DNA from: Cytophagales bacterium
Lineage (GTDB): Bacteria > Bacteroidota > Bacteroidia > Cytophagales > Spirosomataceae
Assembly (NCBI GenBank): GCA_013205605.1
Contig: JABMMK010000104.1
Span: 1-12,926, forward strand
DNA: 12,926 nt
Reading direction: 5' to 3'
Shown: piece by piece, positions 1 to 7,740 of the stretch
Layout of the letters: each line of letters starts with the position of its first letter
How positions within the stretch are numbered: position 1 is the stretch's first letter
The notes under the pieces: generated by a model
What the model saw: only the letters and a program-made list of their open reading frames with translations
Database searches by the model: none
What the model was told of the DNA's origin: nothing
Made by a program: the position numbers and the translations under genes

Positions 1-32
1 TATTGGGGATCATTAAATCCAATTATTTTATT

Positions 33-1817
33 ATGTTATTAGTACAAAAACAATTAATTGAAGCCCTACAAAATGGCTTATCCTCATTATTTCAAATTCA
101 AGCAAACGACTTGGTTTTGCAAGAAACCAAAAAGGAATTTGAAGGAAGCTATACCTTTGTTGTTTTCTCTTTTACCAAGCAAGCAAGTTTAGCACCCGCT
201 GCCATCGCCGAGAAACTAGGCCAATTCGTCTTAGAGAACTATTCAGGCGTTAAAAAATTCCAAGTAGTTCAGGGCTTTTTAAACTTTAGCTTTACGGATG
301 AGGTTTGGATAAATGCGTTAAACAAAATTATTCGGGGCTCTCAAAAATTCACTTTAGAAAAGAAAGATGAAAAAGTATTAATTGAATATTCATCCCCCAA
401 CACCAATAAACCTTTACACTTAGGCCATTTAAGAAATAATTTTCTTGGATTTTCTGTGGCTCAAATTTTAGATGCGGCTGGATATGAGGTCATCAAAACA
501 AATTTGGTGAATGACCGAGGGATCCATATTTGTAAATCGATGCTGGCATACCAACTCATGGGCCAGGGAGAAACTCCCGAAACTAGTGGATTAAAAGGGG
601 ATCATTTGGTTGGAAAATATTATGTGGCATTTGACCAACTCTATAAAGCTGAAATAGACGTATTAGTTAAACAAGGTCTAGATCCTGAAAAAGCAAAAAA
701 AGAAGCACCCATACTCCTAAAAGCACAAGACATGTTATTGGCTTGGGAACAAGGAGACCAAGAGGTCATGGATCTTTGGAAAACAATGAATACTTGGGTT
801 TTTGCAGGTTTTGAGAAAAGCTATGCACAAATGGGCGTTCGTTTTGATAAAATTTATAGGGAGTCGAATACCTATTTACTAGGTAAGAAATTGGTCGACG
901 AAGGATTAAAAGAGGGTGTTTTTTATCAAAAAGAAGATCAATCTGTTTGGATCAATTTAGAGGATGAGGGCTTGGATGAGAAGTTGGTTTTGAGAAAAGA
1001 TGGAACCTCCGTCTACATTACCCAAGATATGGGAACGGCTCAATTGAAATTCGAGGATTTTGGAGCTAAGAAATCAATTTATGTGGTCGGAAATGAGCAA
1101 GATTACCATTTTGAAGTATTGTTCCACATTCTAAAAAAATTAAATAAACCCTATTCCCATGGCAATTTCCACTTATCCTACGGGATGGTCGACCTACCCA
1201 CAGGAAAAATGAAATCACGTGAAGGCACTGTGGTAGACGCAGATGATTTAATGGATGAAATGGTGCAAACAGCCAAAGAGCGAACCATGGAGCTAGGGAA
1301 AACAGATGGATTTACGGAAGATGCGTCGAACGAATTATACCAACAACTTGGCATGGGAGCTTTGAAATACTATTTATTAAAAGTTGACCCAAAGAAGCGA
1401 ATGATGTTTAATCCAGTAGAATCCATTGATTTTCAAGGGAATACGGGACCCTTTATTCAATATACGCATGCTAGAATCTGCTCGATTACAAGAAAAGCGA
1501 AAGAATTAGGCATTGACCTCATGGATACCCATGCAAATAGCTCAGAACTAACCGTAACTGAAATAGATTTAATCTATATTTTGGGGCAATATAAAAGTAT
1601 CATAGAGTCAGCAGCAGAAGCATTTTCACCATCCTTAATCGCCATGTATGCGTATGATGTAGCGAAGCAATTCAATAAACTTTATAATGAATTAAATATT
1701 TTGAAAGAGGAGGATGAAAATAAACGAAACATTCGATTAACTTTGGCAAACATTACGGGCAAAACAATTCAGCATGCTTTTTCGTTATTAGGAATAGTTT
1801 CACCCAATAAAATGTAA
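33..1817 (+). CDS. argS: Arginyl-tRNA synthetase (ArgS), class I
   Basis: This cytoplasmic enzyme charges tRNA-Arg with arginine using ATP. The ATG at 33 gives 594 aa, a normal length for ArgS. An in-frame TTG at 3 would add only ten poorly matching residues, so I reject it. The N-terminal tRNA D-loop recognition domain covers about residues 1-110. The class I HIGH signature is HLGH at 129-132, inside the ArgS-typical PNTNKPLHLGHLRN. The KMSKS equivalent is KMKSR at 392-396. The DALR anticodon-binding domain runs from about 475 (GPFIQYTHARI) to the end, and the protein ends in Met as ArgS usually does. The stop overlaps the next start by one base (TAATG), so it leads an operon with the peroxidase and menA. 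Its promoter would lie left of the window. The family assignment is certain, and the exact start is nearly so. Confidence 0.97.
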   Translation: MLLVQKQLIEALQNGLSSLFQIQANDLVLQETKKEFEGSYTFVVFSFTKQASLAPAAIAEKLGQFVLENYSGVKKFQVVQGFLNFSFTDEVWINALNKIIRGSQKFTLEKKDEKVLIEYSSPNTNKPLHLGHLRNNFLGFSVAQILDAAGYEVIKTNLVNDRGIHICKSMLAYQLMGQGETPETSGLKGDHLVGKYYVAFDQLYKAEIDVLVKQGLDPEKAKKEAPILLKAQDMLLAWEQGDQEVMDLWKTMNTWVFAGFEKSYAQMGVRFDKIYRESNTYLLGKKLVDEGLKEGVFYQKEDQSVWINLEDEGLDEKLVLRKDGTSVYITQDMGTAQLKFEDFGAKKSIYVVGNEQDYHFEVLFHILKKLNKPYSHGNFHLSYGMVDLPTGKMKSREGTVVDADDLMDEMVQTAKERTMELGKTDGFTEDASNELYQQLGMGALKYYLLKVDPKKRMMFNPVESIDFQGNTGPFIQYTHARICSITRKAKELGIDLMDTHANSSELTVTEIDLIYILGQYKSIIESAAEAFSPSLIAMYAYDVAKQFNKLYNELNILKEEDENKRNIRLTLANITGKTIQHAFSLLGIVSPNKM

Positions 1818-2443
1818 TGAAACGTAAGTATATCATTTTTTTAACCTTTTTAATTTTGACCATCATGTTAGCAAGCTTTATGAAAATTGGATCTATTTTA
1901 ACGGCATTAGCATTGCCATTCACCCAAAACACAGTTTTAACACGTCCAAACCAAATGGAAACAACCGCTGAAAAGAACTTTCATCAATTTAAAATGAAGA
2001 CCATCGACGGAAAAGTAATCGACTTTTCTCAATTCAAAGGAAAGAAGATTATCATATTAAATACCGCATCGAAATGTGGTTACACTCGACAATATGCAGA
2101 TTGGGAAAAATTCCATCAGGCAAATAAAGACATTGTAGTTTTGGGTTTTCCAGCCAATGAATTTGGTGGACAAGAGCCAGGAACAAATTCTGAAATAGCT
2201 AGTTTCTGTCAAAAAAATTATGGCGTCTCTTTCCAAATGATGGAAAAAGTGGTTGTCAAAGGCGGCGAAAAATGTGAGCTTTACAAGTGGCTTTCAGAAA
2301 AAAACCAAAATGGTTGGAACGAAAAGGAACCAAGTTGGAACTTCTGCAAGTATGTGATCAATGAAAAAGGAGAATTAGTTAATTTCTTTGCCTCTGGAAT
2401 TGTTCCAACAAGTCCTGAATTCATTGCTGCATTGAATAAATAA
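1817..2443 (+). CDS. Glutathione peroxidase family protein, thioredoxin-dependent type, N-terminally anchored
   Basis: This thiol peroxidase (208 aa) reduces hydrogen peroxide or lipid hydroperoxides. The peroxidase core spans about residues 52-208. The peroxidatic Cys is C87 in NTASKCGYT. The FPANEFGGQEPG motif at 111-122 supplies catalytic Gln119, and WNF at 174-176 supplies the Trp and Asn of the catalytic tetrad. C131 in FCQKNYGVSF sits where yeast Gpx3 and plant enzymes keep the resolving Cys, so the electron donor is probably thioredoxin and not glutathione (inference). About 50 residues precede the core, against almost none in typical 160-aa homologues. They begin with Lys/Arg and a long hydrophobic stretch at about 5-34, which suggests a membrane anchor or uncleaved export signal with the enzyme outside the cytoplasm. 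Its start overlaps the argS stop, which implies coupled translation, and menA follows after 5 nt. Confidence 0.93.
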   Translation: MKRKYIIFLTFLILTIMLASFMKIGSILTALALPFTQNTVLTRPNQMETTAEKNFHQFKMKTIDGKVIDFSQFKGKKIIILNTASKCGYTRQYADWEKFHQANKDIVVLGFPANEFGGQEPGTNSEIASFCQKNYGVSFQMMEKVVVKGGEKCELYKWLSEKNQNGWNEKEPSWNFCKYVINEKGELVNFFASGIVPTSPEFIAALNK

Positions 2444-2448
2444 TTCAC

Positions 2449-3357
2449 ATGAATCGATGGATTGAGGCAGCAAGACCTCGGACCTTACCATTAGCGATAG
2501 CAAGTATTTTATTAGGAAATTTTCTGGCCTATGCGGCCGGAAAATTTTCTTTTTTAACGGCAGCTTTAGCTATTTTGACCACTTTGCTACTCCAAATCCT
2601 TTCGAATTTTGCAAATGATTTTGGAGATTCAAAAAACGGAGTAGACAATAAAAATAGAAAAGTAGCCTTAAGAGCTGTACAGACAGGAAAAATTTCTCCT
2701 TCCGAAATGAAAAACGCCGTCATTATTGCAGCAAGCCTTTCATTTATTTCAGGAATAAGTCTTTTGTATTTTGCTTTACAATACGCTAATCCACAAACGA
2801 TTACCGCTTTTGTCGGGCTAGGTCTGCTGGCTATTTTAGCTGCAATCGCTTATACGGTTGGCAAAAAGCCCTATGGCTATATGGGCCTGGGCGATCTTTC
2901 AGTATTTCTATTTTTTGGTTGGGTTGGCACCTTTGGTACCTTTTATTTACAAACTGAAATTTTAAATTATTACATTCTAATTCCTGCTTCTGGTTGTGGA
3001 TTTTTATCTGTTGCCGTATTAAATTTAAATAATTTAAGGGACGTCGAAAATGACCGAAAGACAGGGAAAAATTCCATTCCGGTTCGCATAGGTAAAGTTT
3101 ACGGGTTCTACTACCAAAAAACAATCATGTTGTTAGGTGTCTGTACCTTTATTATCTACTTAATGTATCAAGGAAAACCCATTCAATTGTCACAGAACAT
3201 TATCATCATGGCCGGATGGTACCCTTTAGTTCAAATCATCAAGCAATTGAATTCAAAAATGACCCCTGCACAGATAGATCCTTACTTAAAAAAGACTGCT
3301 TTGAGCACTTTGTTTTTGATTGTGATTTTTGGTGTGAGTCAAATTTTTCTTAGCTAG
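2449..3357 (+). CDS. menA: 1,4-dihydroxy-2-naphthoate polyprenyltransferase (MenA)
   Basis: This integral membrane UbiA-family prenyltransferase (302 aa) attaches the polyprenyl tail to 1,4-dihydroxy-2-naphthoate, giving demethylmenaquinone for the respiratory chain. The first Asp-rich motif is NFANDFGDSKNGVD at 53-66. The second is NNLRDVENDR at 194-203, followed by KTGKNSIPVRIG. Both match MenA better than UbiA or haem O synthase. Seven or more hydrophobic helices fill the rest, for example at about 13-30, 34-52, 90-110, 118-136, 150-166, 172-192 and 223-240. The N-terminal WIEAARPRTLPLA is also typical of MenA. It lies 5 nt after the peroxidase gene and is therefore probably co-transcribed with argS. 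No terminator hairpin follows it. Confidence 0.95.
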   Translation: MNRWIEAARPRTLPLAIASILLGNFLAYAAGKFSFLTAALAILTTLLLQILSNFANDFGDSKNGVDNKNRKVALRAVQTGKISPSEMKNAVIIAASLSFISGISLLYFALQYANPQTITAFVGLGLLAILAAIAYTVGKKPYGYMGLGDLSVFLFFGWVGTFGTFYLQTEILNYYILIPASGCGFLSVAVLNLNNLRDVENDRKTGKNSIPVRIGKVYGFYYQKTIMLLGVCTFIIYLMYQGKPIQLSQNIIIMAGWYPLVQIIKQLNSKMTPAQIDPYLKKTALSTLFLIVIFGVSQIFLS

Positions 3358-3392
3358 AAAATTGACTATTTTTACAAAAAAATAATCCACTC

Positions 3393-4745
3393 ATGTTACA
3401 ACGAATTTCCATTCTATTCTTGTTGAATTTACTATTCATCACTGCAGTCATTGCCCAAGACGCCACTCCTAATTATCTTGAATTAGGCATTACGCAAAAC
3501 AAAACAGGTAATTACGCCGATGCATTAAGGAATTTCAGTATTGAAATTGAAAAAAATATCGCGAATCCCAATCCCGTTTCATTTTACAATCGCGGATTTG
3601 CCAAATACAATTTAAAAGATTTCCGAGGAGCTATTTTAGATTTTGACAAAGCTATAGAATTGAAGCCAACTTATTTCGAAGCTTTTATCGCAAGAGGACA
3701 AAGTTATAGCATGCAAGACAACCACAAAGTGGCCATGAATGATTACAATGAAGCGATTCGTTTAAATCCATTGGAAGCCACCGCGTATTTTAGTCGGGGT
3801 ATCTCCAAAATGAAACTTCAAAACTTCCGTGGCGGATTATCTGATTTCAACAAATCTTTGGAATTAAATCCAGAATATGCCCCAGGATTAGCCTCTAGAG
3901 GCGAATCAAAAGTAAAACTGGGCGACTTTAAAGGAAGTTTGGAAGATTTTGATAAAGCCATCACCATCAATCCAAAGCGTGCGAATTATTATTCGAGTCG
4001 GGCTTATTCCAAACTAAAATTAGGAGAATATGCCGCAGCTTTAAAAGATTATGCGGAAGCTATTAAACTAAGTCCAGACAATCCAGACGATTATTATTTT
4101 TCAGGATTTTGCAAAACGCAATTGGAAAATTTTAGAGGCGAAAACGGTGAAAAAGGAGCATTAGAAGATTTTAGCAGGTCATTGGAATTAAACCCGATGA
4201 AAGTGGAAGCTTATTATGGAAGAGGCTTTTCAAAATCAAAAATTGGGGACCAAAGGGGAGCCATTGAGGATTATACGAAAGCAGCAGAAACAGGAAACAA
4301 TGAAAATGCGAAGATTCTTTATGATGGCAAAATGTCTAAAAATTTGCTAGATGACCTAAGAAATGGCGTACAAGACAAAATCAAAATGGCAGAATTTACG
4401 TCTGAAAGAGCTGAAATATATTTCAATAGAGGATCTGCTAAAGCAAAATCTGGGGACCAAAAACAAGCGATGGATGATTACAATAAAGCTATTTCACTTA
4501 ATCCAGTGTATGCGGAGGCCTATTTTTTAAGAGGCGTTGCCAAGTCATCTTTAGGAGACCAACGCAATGCCATTCTAGATTGTAGCAATGCGATAAAATT
4601 AAATCCCAAATATGCGGAAGCCTATTATGTTCGAGGCATTATAAAATTAGCCCTCAGCGACAATACAGGTTGTTTAGATTTAAGTAAAGCAGGAGAATTA
4701 GGTTATAATCCTGCCTATCAGGTCATCCGAGATCATTGCAATTAA
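3393..4745 (+). CDS. Exported tetratricopeptide-repeat (TPR) protein
   Basis: This is a 450-aa protein with a cleavable signal peptide (MLQRISILFLL...AVIA, cut probably after A21 before Q22), so it is periplasmic or surface-exposed. The mature part is almost all TPR units of 34 residues, about eleven, from roughly 28 to 445. Most follow the pattern AYFxRGxxKxxLGDxxGAxxDFxKAIELNP. A short GENGEKG insertion lies in the unit at about 236-270. A non-TPR spacer at about 304-340 splits the array into two blocks. The last unit is the variant GCLDLSKAGELGYNPAY...HCN, a C-terminal cap familiar in Bacteroidota TPR proteins. Such proteins are protein-protein scaffolds; no catalytic domain is seen and the partner is unknown. 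The gene starts 35 bp after menA and may be transcribed by read-through. A strong terminator follows it. Confidence 0.9.
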   Translation: MLQRISILFLLNLLFITAVIAQDATPNYLELGITQNKTGNYADALRNFSIEIEKNIANPNPVSFYNRGFAKYNLKDFRGAILDFDKAIELKPTYFEAFIARGQSYSMQDNHKVAMNDYNEAIRLNPLEATAYFSRGISKMKLQNFRGGLSDFNKSLELNPEYAPGLASRGESKVKLGDFKGSLEDFDKAITINPKRANYYSSRAYSKLKLGEYAAALKDYAEAIKLSPDNPDDYYFSGFCKTQLENFRGENGEKGALEDFSRSLELNPMKVEAYYGRGFSKSKIGDQRGAIEDYTKAAETGNNENAKILYDGKMSKNLLDDLRNGVQDKIKMAEFTSERAEIYFNRGSAKAKSGDQKQAMDDYNKAISLNPVYAEAYFLRGVAKSSLGDQRNAILDCSNAIKLNPKYAEAYYVRGIIKLALSDNTGCLDLSKAGELGYNPAYQVIRDHCN

Positions 4746-4767
4746 TTTCAAAATCATTCATTTGAGT

Positions 4768-4798
4768 AAAAAAGCCTTCTAAGATGAAGGCTTTTTTT
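4768..4798. terminator. Bidirectional intrinsic terminator between the TPR gene and AMP nucleosidase
   Basis: A six-bp stem GCCTTC (4774-4779) pairs with GAAGGC (4786-4791) around the loop TAAGAT. It is flanked by six A on the left and seven T on the right, so either strand gives a stem followed by a U tract. The stop codon of the leftward AMP nucleosidase gene (4797-4799) overlaps the T run, so the hairpin serves both convergent genes with no spare DNA. Confidence 0.9.
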
Positions 4799-5570
4799 AT
4801 TCAAATCTCAAGTGCTTGACAGATTCCCCGGAATTGGCTAATTCTTCTAAAGAATCTATCCCAATTTGCAAATGCTTATTGACAAAATTGGCTGTAACCG
4901 TATGATCACTTTTTTCCGTTTTAACCCCATCAGGCGTCATAGGATTATCAGATACTAAAAGCAAAGCCCCATGTGGTATTTTATTGACAAAGCCCACGAT
5001 AAATATGGTCGCTGTCTCCATGTCTATCCCCATGGCTCGAATATCGGACAAATAGGTTTTGAAAACTTCGTCATGCTCCCAAACTCTTCGGTTAGTCGTA
5101 TAAACCAAGCCGGTCCAATAGTCCATTTCATGTTTCTTGATCATGGATGAAACCGCTCTTTGCAGTCGGAATGATGGCAAAGCAGGTACTTCCTTTGGCA
5201 TGTATTCATCTGAAGTCCCCTCTCCCCTAACTGCGGCAATGGGTAAAATCAAATCGCCTATATTTAAATTTTTCTTTAAACCCCCACATTTCCCTAAAAA
5301 CAATACCGCATGAGGAGAAATAGCGGATAATATATCCATTACCGTAGCTGCCATAGGAGAACCCATGCCAAAATTTATGATCGTAATGTTATTAGCCGTG
5401 GCCGTTTGCATGGGCCGGTCTTTCCCTAAAATCTCCACTGAAAATTTTTCAGCAAACATGTCCACATAATTTTTAAAATTGGTCAATAAGATGTATTGGC
5501 CAAATTTTTCGATGGGAGTTCCCGTGTATCTGGGTAACCAATTTTGAACAATCTCTTCTTTTGTCTTCAT
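4797..5570 (-). CDS. amn: AMP nucleosidase, short Bacteroidota form (PNP/UDP phosphorylase fold)
   Basis: This enzyme hydrolyses AMP to adenine and ribose 5-phosphate and so helps to set the adenylate pool in the cytoplasm. At 257 aa it consists only of the nucleoside phosphorylase-like catalytic domain. The long E. coli Amn has an extra N-terminal domain that is missing here, as is usual in Bacteroidota. Visible family motifs are NFGMGSP at 66-72 (phosphate or ribose site), FLGKCGG at 91-97, GEGTSDEY at about 116-123, YTTNRRVWEHD at 157-167, the purine/ribose-binding MGIDMETA at 180-187, and SDNPM at 207-211 with the likely catalytic Asp208. The start MKTKEEIVQNWLPRYTG is the conserved family N-terminus. 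It is convergent with the TPR gene and divergent from the nuclease-like gene. A purine nucleoside phosphorylase is the less likely alternative. Confidence 0.9.
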   Translation of the reverse strand: MKTKEEIVQNWLPRYTGTPIEKFGQYILLTNFKNYVDMFAEKFSVEILGKDRPMQTATANNITIINFGMGSPMAATVMDILSAISPHAVLFLGKCGGLKKNLNIGDLILPIAAVRGEGTSDEYMPKEVPALPSFRLQRAVSSMIKKHEMDYWTGLVYTTNRRVWEHDEVFKTYLSDIRAMGIDMETATIFIVGFVNKIPHGALLLVSDNPMTPDGVKTEKSDHTVTANFVNKHLQIGIDSLEELANSGESVKHLRFE

Positions 5571-5589
5571 AAATTATGTTTGAGTGATG

Positions 5590-5615
5590 AAATTAATCTA
5601 AATAAAGATTAATTT
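5590..5615. repeat. Perfect 10-bp inverted repeat in the divergent amn gap (possible operator)
   Basis: AAATTAATCT at 5590-5599 is followed, after the 6-bp spacer AAATAA, by its exact reverse complement AGATTAATTT at 5606-5615. It lies in the 65-bp gap between the divergent amn gene and the nuclease-like gene, 21 bp ahead of the latter's ATG. The position and symmetry suit a dimeric regulator site. The AT-rich composition also makes a chance palindrome possible, and no known operator consensus is recognised. Confidence 0.4.
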
Positions 5616-5635
5616 AGTATTTGGCTTTAAAACCT

Positions 5636-6094
5636 ATGAATTCTTCGAACAATTTACAATTGATTTTCCCTGAATTTGAATACAAATTAACAAAAAAGGA
5701 AGGGAAACTTTTTATTTATGACCCAATAGCTAAAAAATACAGGGCTTTAAGCCCAGAGGAATGGGTAAGGCAACATTGTTTGAATTTTTTAACCAACCAT
5801 TTAGGTTATCCTGCCACCAACATACAAATTGAAAGAGCTTTTAAAGTAAATAAATTAGTCAGGCGCACTGACATTCAGGTGTTTAATTCATTAGGAGAAT
5901 TGTTGATCATCATTGAATGTAAAGCACCCCATATAGAAATAAATGATATTACTTTTCAACAAATTAGTCAATACCAACAAAAAAATGTGGCTAAATATTT
6001 AGCCTTAACCAATGGATTAGAGAATCATATTTTTGAAATAAACGCAACAGAAAATCTAACAAATAAAATCAATCAATTCCCAGCCTATTTATGA
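5636..6094 (+). CDS. Small HsdR N-terminal-domain-like protein (PD-(D/E)xK nuclease fold), orphan
   Basis: This 152-aa protein of unknown role matches, from memory, a widespread Bacteroidota family annotated as type I restriction enzyme HsdR N-terminal domain (HSDR_N_2). It begins with a family N-terminal region (EYKLTKKEGKLFIYDPIAKKYRALSPEEWVRQH). This is followed by a PD-(D/E)xK core: E67 in the first helix, D79 in RRTDIQVF, the pair E94 and K96 in IIIECKAP, and a Q-x-x-x-Y helix (Q109 and Y113). All metal-binding residues are present, so the nuclease site looks intact. No helicase, methylase or specificity subunit is nearby, so it is not a restriction system here. I prefer ATG 5636 to the in-frame TTG 5621, because the extra five residues are unlike the family. 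Its TGA overlaps the pafA-like ATG (ATGA), so the two are probably translated together. Confidence 0.83.
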   Translation: MNSSNNLQLIFPEFEYKLTKKEGKLFIYDPIAKKYRALSPEEWVRQHCLNFLTNHLGYPATNIQIERAFKVNKLVRRTDIQVFNSLGELLIIIECKAPHIEINDITFQQISQYQQKNVAKYLALTNGLENHIFEINATENLTNKINQFPAYL

Positions 6095-7725
6095 AAACCT
6101 TTCTTTATTTAATTATCACCTCAACGTTTTTATTATTTTCTCAAACATCATTTGCCCAAAAGAAGCCCAATACATTGCCTAAAAGACCGAAATTGGTCAT
6201 AGGCATCGTGGTAGATCAAATGCGATACGAATACCTCTATAAATATGCAGATCGATACGTAGATGGTGGGTTTAAGCGCCTCATGAAAGAGGGGTTAAAT
6301 TGCCAAGAAAATCATTATAATTATGCGCCAACGGTCACTGCGGCGGGACACACCAGTGTTTACACAGGTACCGTTCCTTCTGTTCATGGAATTGTGGGCA
6401 ATGATTGGACCGATGTGGCTAGTGGCAAAAAAGTATATTGCACAGAAGATAGCACCGTAAAAACAGTAGGAACTACAGGAAAAACAGGTTGGATGTCGCC
6501 TAAAAATCTTTGGACCAGCACCATTACAGACCAATTAAAAATGGCGCAAAATTACAAGTCCAAAACTATCGCCATAGCCTTAAAAGACCGAGGAGCTATT
6601 TTGCCCGGAGGACATACGGCAAATGCCGCTTATTGGTATGATTCAAAAGAAGGCCGTTGGATTAGTTCTAGCTTTTATTTCAATGAATTACCTAGCTGGG
6701 TTCAATCATTTAATGCAGAGGAAAGAGCTTTAAAATATGTGCAAAAAGGTTGGAATACAATTTACCCAATCGAAACCTATACCCAAAGTGCTGAAGATGA
6801 AAATAAGTTTGAAGGAAAATTACCAGGAGAAAAATCCACTAGTTTTCCACATGATTTAAAGGGAGGAAATCCATTAGAAGTCATTAGAACTACTCCATAT
6901 GGCAATAGTATCACCAAGGATTTTGCACTCAAGGCCCTTGAAAATGAAAAATTAGGTAAAAATGGATCAACCGATTTTTTAGCTATTAGTTTTTCATCAA
7001 CTGATTATGTGGGTCATAATTTTGGTCCACAATCCATCGAATTAGAGGATACTTATCTACGTTTGGATAAAGATATCGCTGAGATATTGACCTATTTAGA
7101 TGCACAATATGGAAAAGACCAAGTACTTGTTTTTCTTACAGCAGATCACGCGGTAGCTGAGGTTCCTGGGTATGCCAATAGCAAAAAGTTGCCAGGAGGG
7201 GTTTTTGACCGAAATGGATCCATTTCCGATATGAAAAAAGCGATCAATCAAGCATTCGGAAACGTAGATTTATTGGTCGGCGAAGAAAATAGCCAACTCT
7301 ATTTCAATCATAATTTGATGGCCAAAATGGGGATTGATTCAAAAAAATTATTTGACGTAGTCAGGAAATCGTACCAAAAACAGGAAGGTTTTTCAGAGCT
7401 TGTCAATTTGCAAGATATTCCAAGTGCCAATTTAAATGCGCAATACAACCAATTGATCATCAATGGATACCATCCGGCAAGAAGTGGAGATTTTATGATT
7501 TTATTAAAACCATCCTGGTTTATGGGATCAAAAACAGGTACGACACATAGTACTTTATATTCCTATGATACCCATGTACCCTTGTTGTTTTATGGTTGGA
7601 AAGTTAAGCCAAGTGAAATGGTAAAAAGAACTTATATAAGTGATATTTCGGTGACATTGGCCAACTGGCTACATATCATGGAACCGTCAGGAAGCATAGG
7701 CAATGTTATAACGCAAATACCCTAA
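6091..7725 (+). CDS. pafA: PafA-like periplasmic alkaline phosphatase
   Basis: This is an exported phosphomonoesterase of the alkaline phosphatase superfamily, 544 aa, close in size to the Elizabethkingia/Flavobacterium PafA. The signal peptide MKTFLYLIITSTFLLFSQTSFA is probably cut before Q23. The expected active-site residues are all visible: zinc ligand D42 in VVDQM; nucleophile T81 in YAPTVTAAGHTS; the Lys/Arg pair K165 and R167 in ALKDRGAI; D305 and H309 in STDYVGHNFGP; D352 and H353 in TADH; and H486 in GTTHST. A Thr nucleophile with the K/R pair separates PafA from PhoA (Ser) and from phosphodiesterases. It should release phosphate from organic monoesters outside the inner membrane. 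It overlaps the nuclease-like gene by 4 nt and has no promoter of its own. No phosphate-regulation (Pho) box was recognised. No clear terminator follows. Confidence 0.92.
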   Translation: MKTFLYLIITSTFLLFSQTSFAQKKPNTLPKRPKLVIGIVVDQMRYEYLYKYADRYVDGGFKRLMKEGLNCQENHYNYAPTVTAAGHTSVYTGTVPSVHGIVGNDWTDVASGKKVYCTEDSTVKTVGTTGKTGWMSPKNLWTSTITDQLKMAQNYKSKTIAIALKDRGAILPGGHTANAAYWYDSKEGRWISSSFYFNELPSWVQSFNAEERALKYVQKGWNTIYPIETYTQSAEDENKFEGKLPGEKSTSFPHDLKGGNPLEVIRTTPYGNSITKDFALKALENEKLGKNGSTDFLAISFSSTDYVGHNFGPQSIELEDTYLRLDKDIAEILTYLDAQYGKDQVLVFLTADHAVAEVPGYANSKKLPGGVFDRNGSISDMKKAINQAFGNVDLLVGEENSQLYFNHNLMAKMGIDSKKLFDVVRKSYQKQEGFSELVNLQDIPSANLNAQYNQLIINGYHPARSGDFMILLKPSWFMGSKTGTTHSTLYSYDTHVPLLFYGWKVKPSEMVKRTYISDISVTLANWLHIMEPSGSIGNVITQIP

Positions 7726-7740
7726 CCATTAAATCAATAC

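Noticed and set aside
3..32. TTG start extending ArgS by ten residues
   Set aside because: The extra residues do not resemble ArgS N-termini, and ATG at 33 gives the usual length and start.
5621..5635. TTG start for the nuclease-like gene, and a TAGTATTTG stretch here as its -7 element
   Set aside because: ATG 5636 gives the expected N-terminus. The TAGTATTTG stretch has one base too many for TAnnTTTG and no good -33 partner, so it is too weak to annotate as a promoter.
5636..6094. Restriction-modification or other defence system suggested by the HsdR-like gene
   Set aside because: No HsdM, HsdS, helicase or other defence gene lies nearby; the neighbours are amn and pafA.
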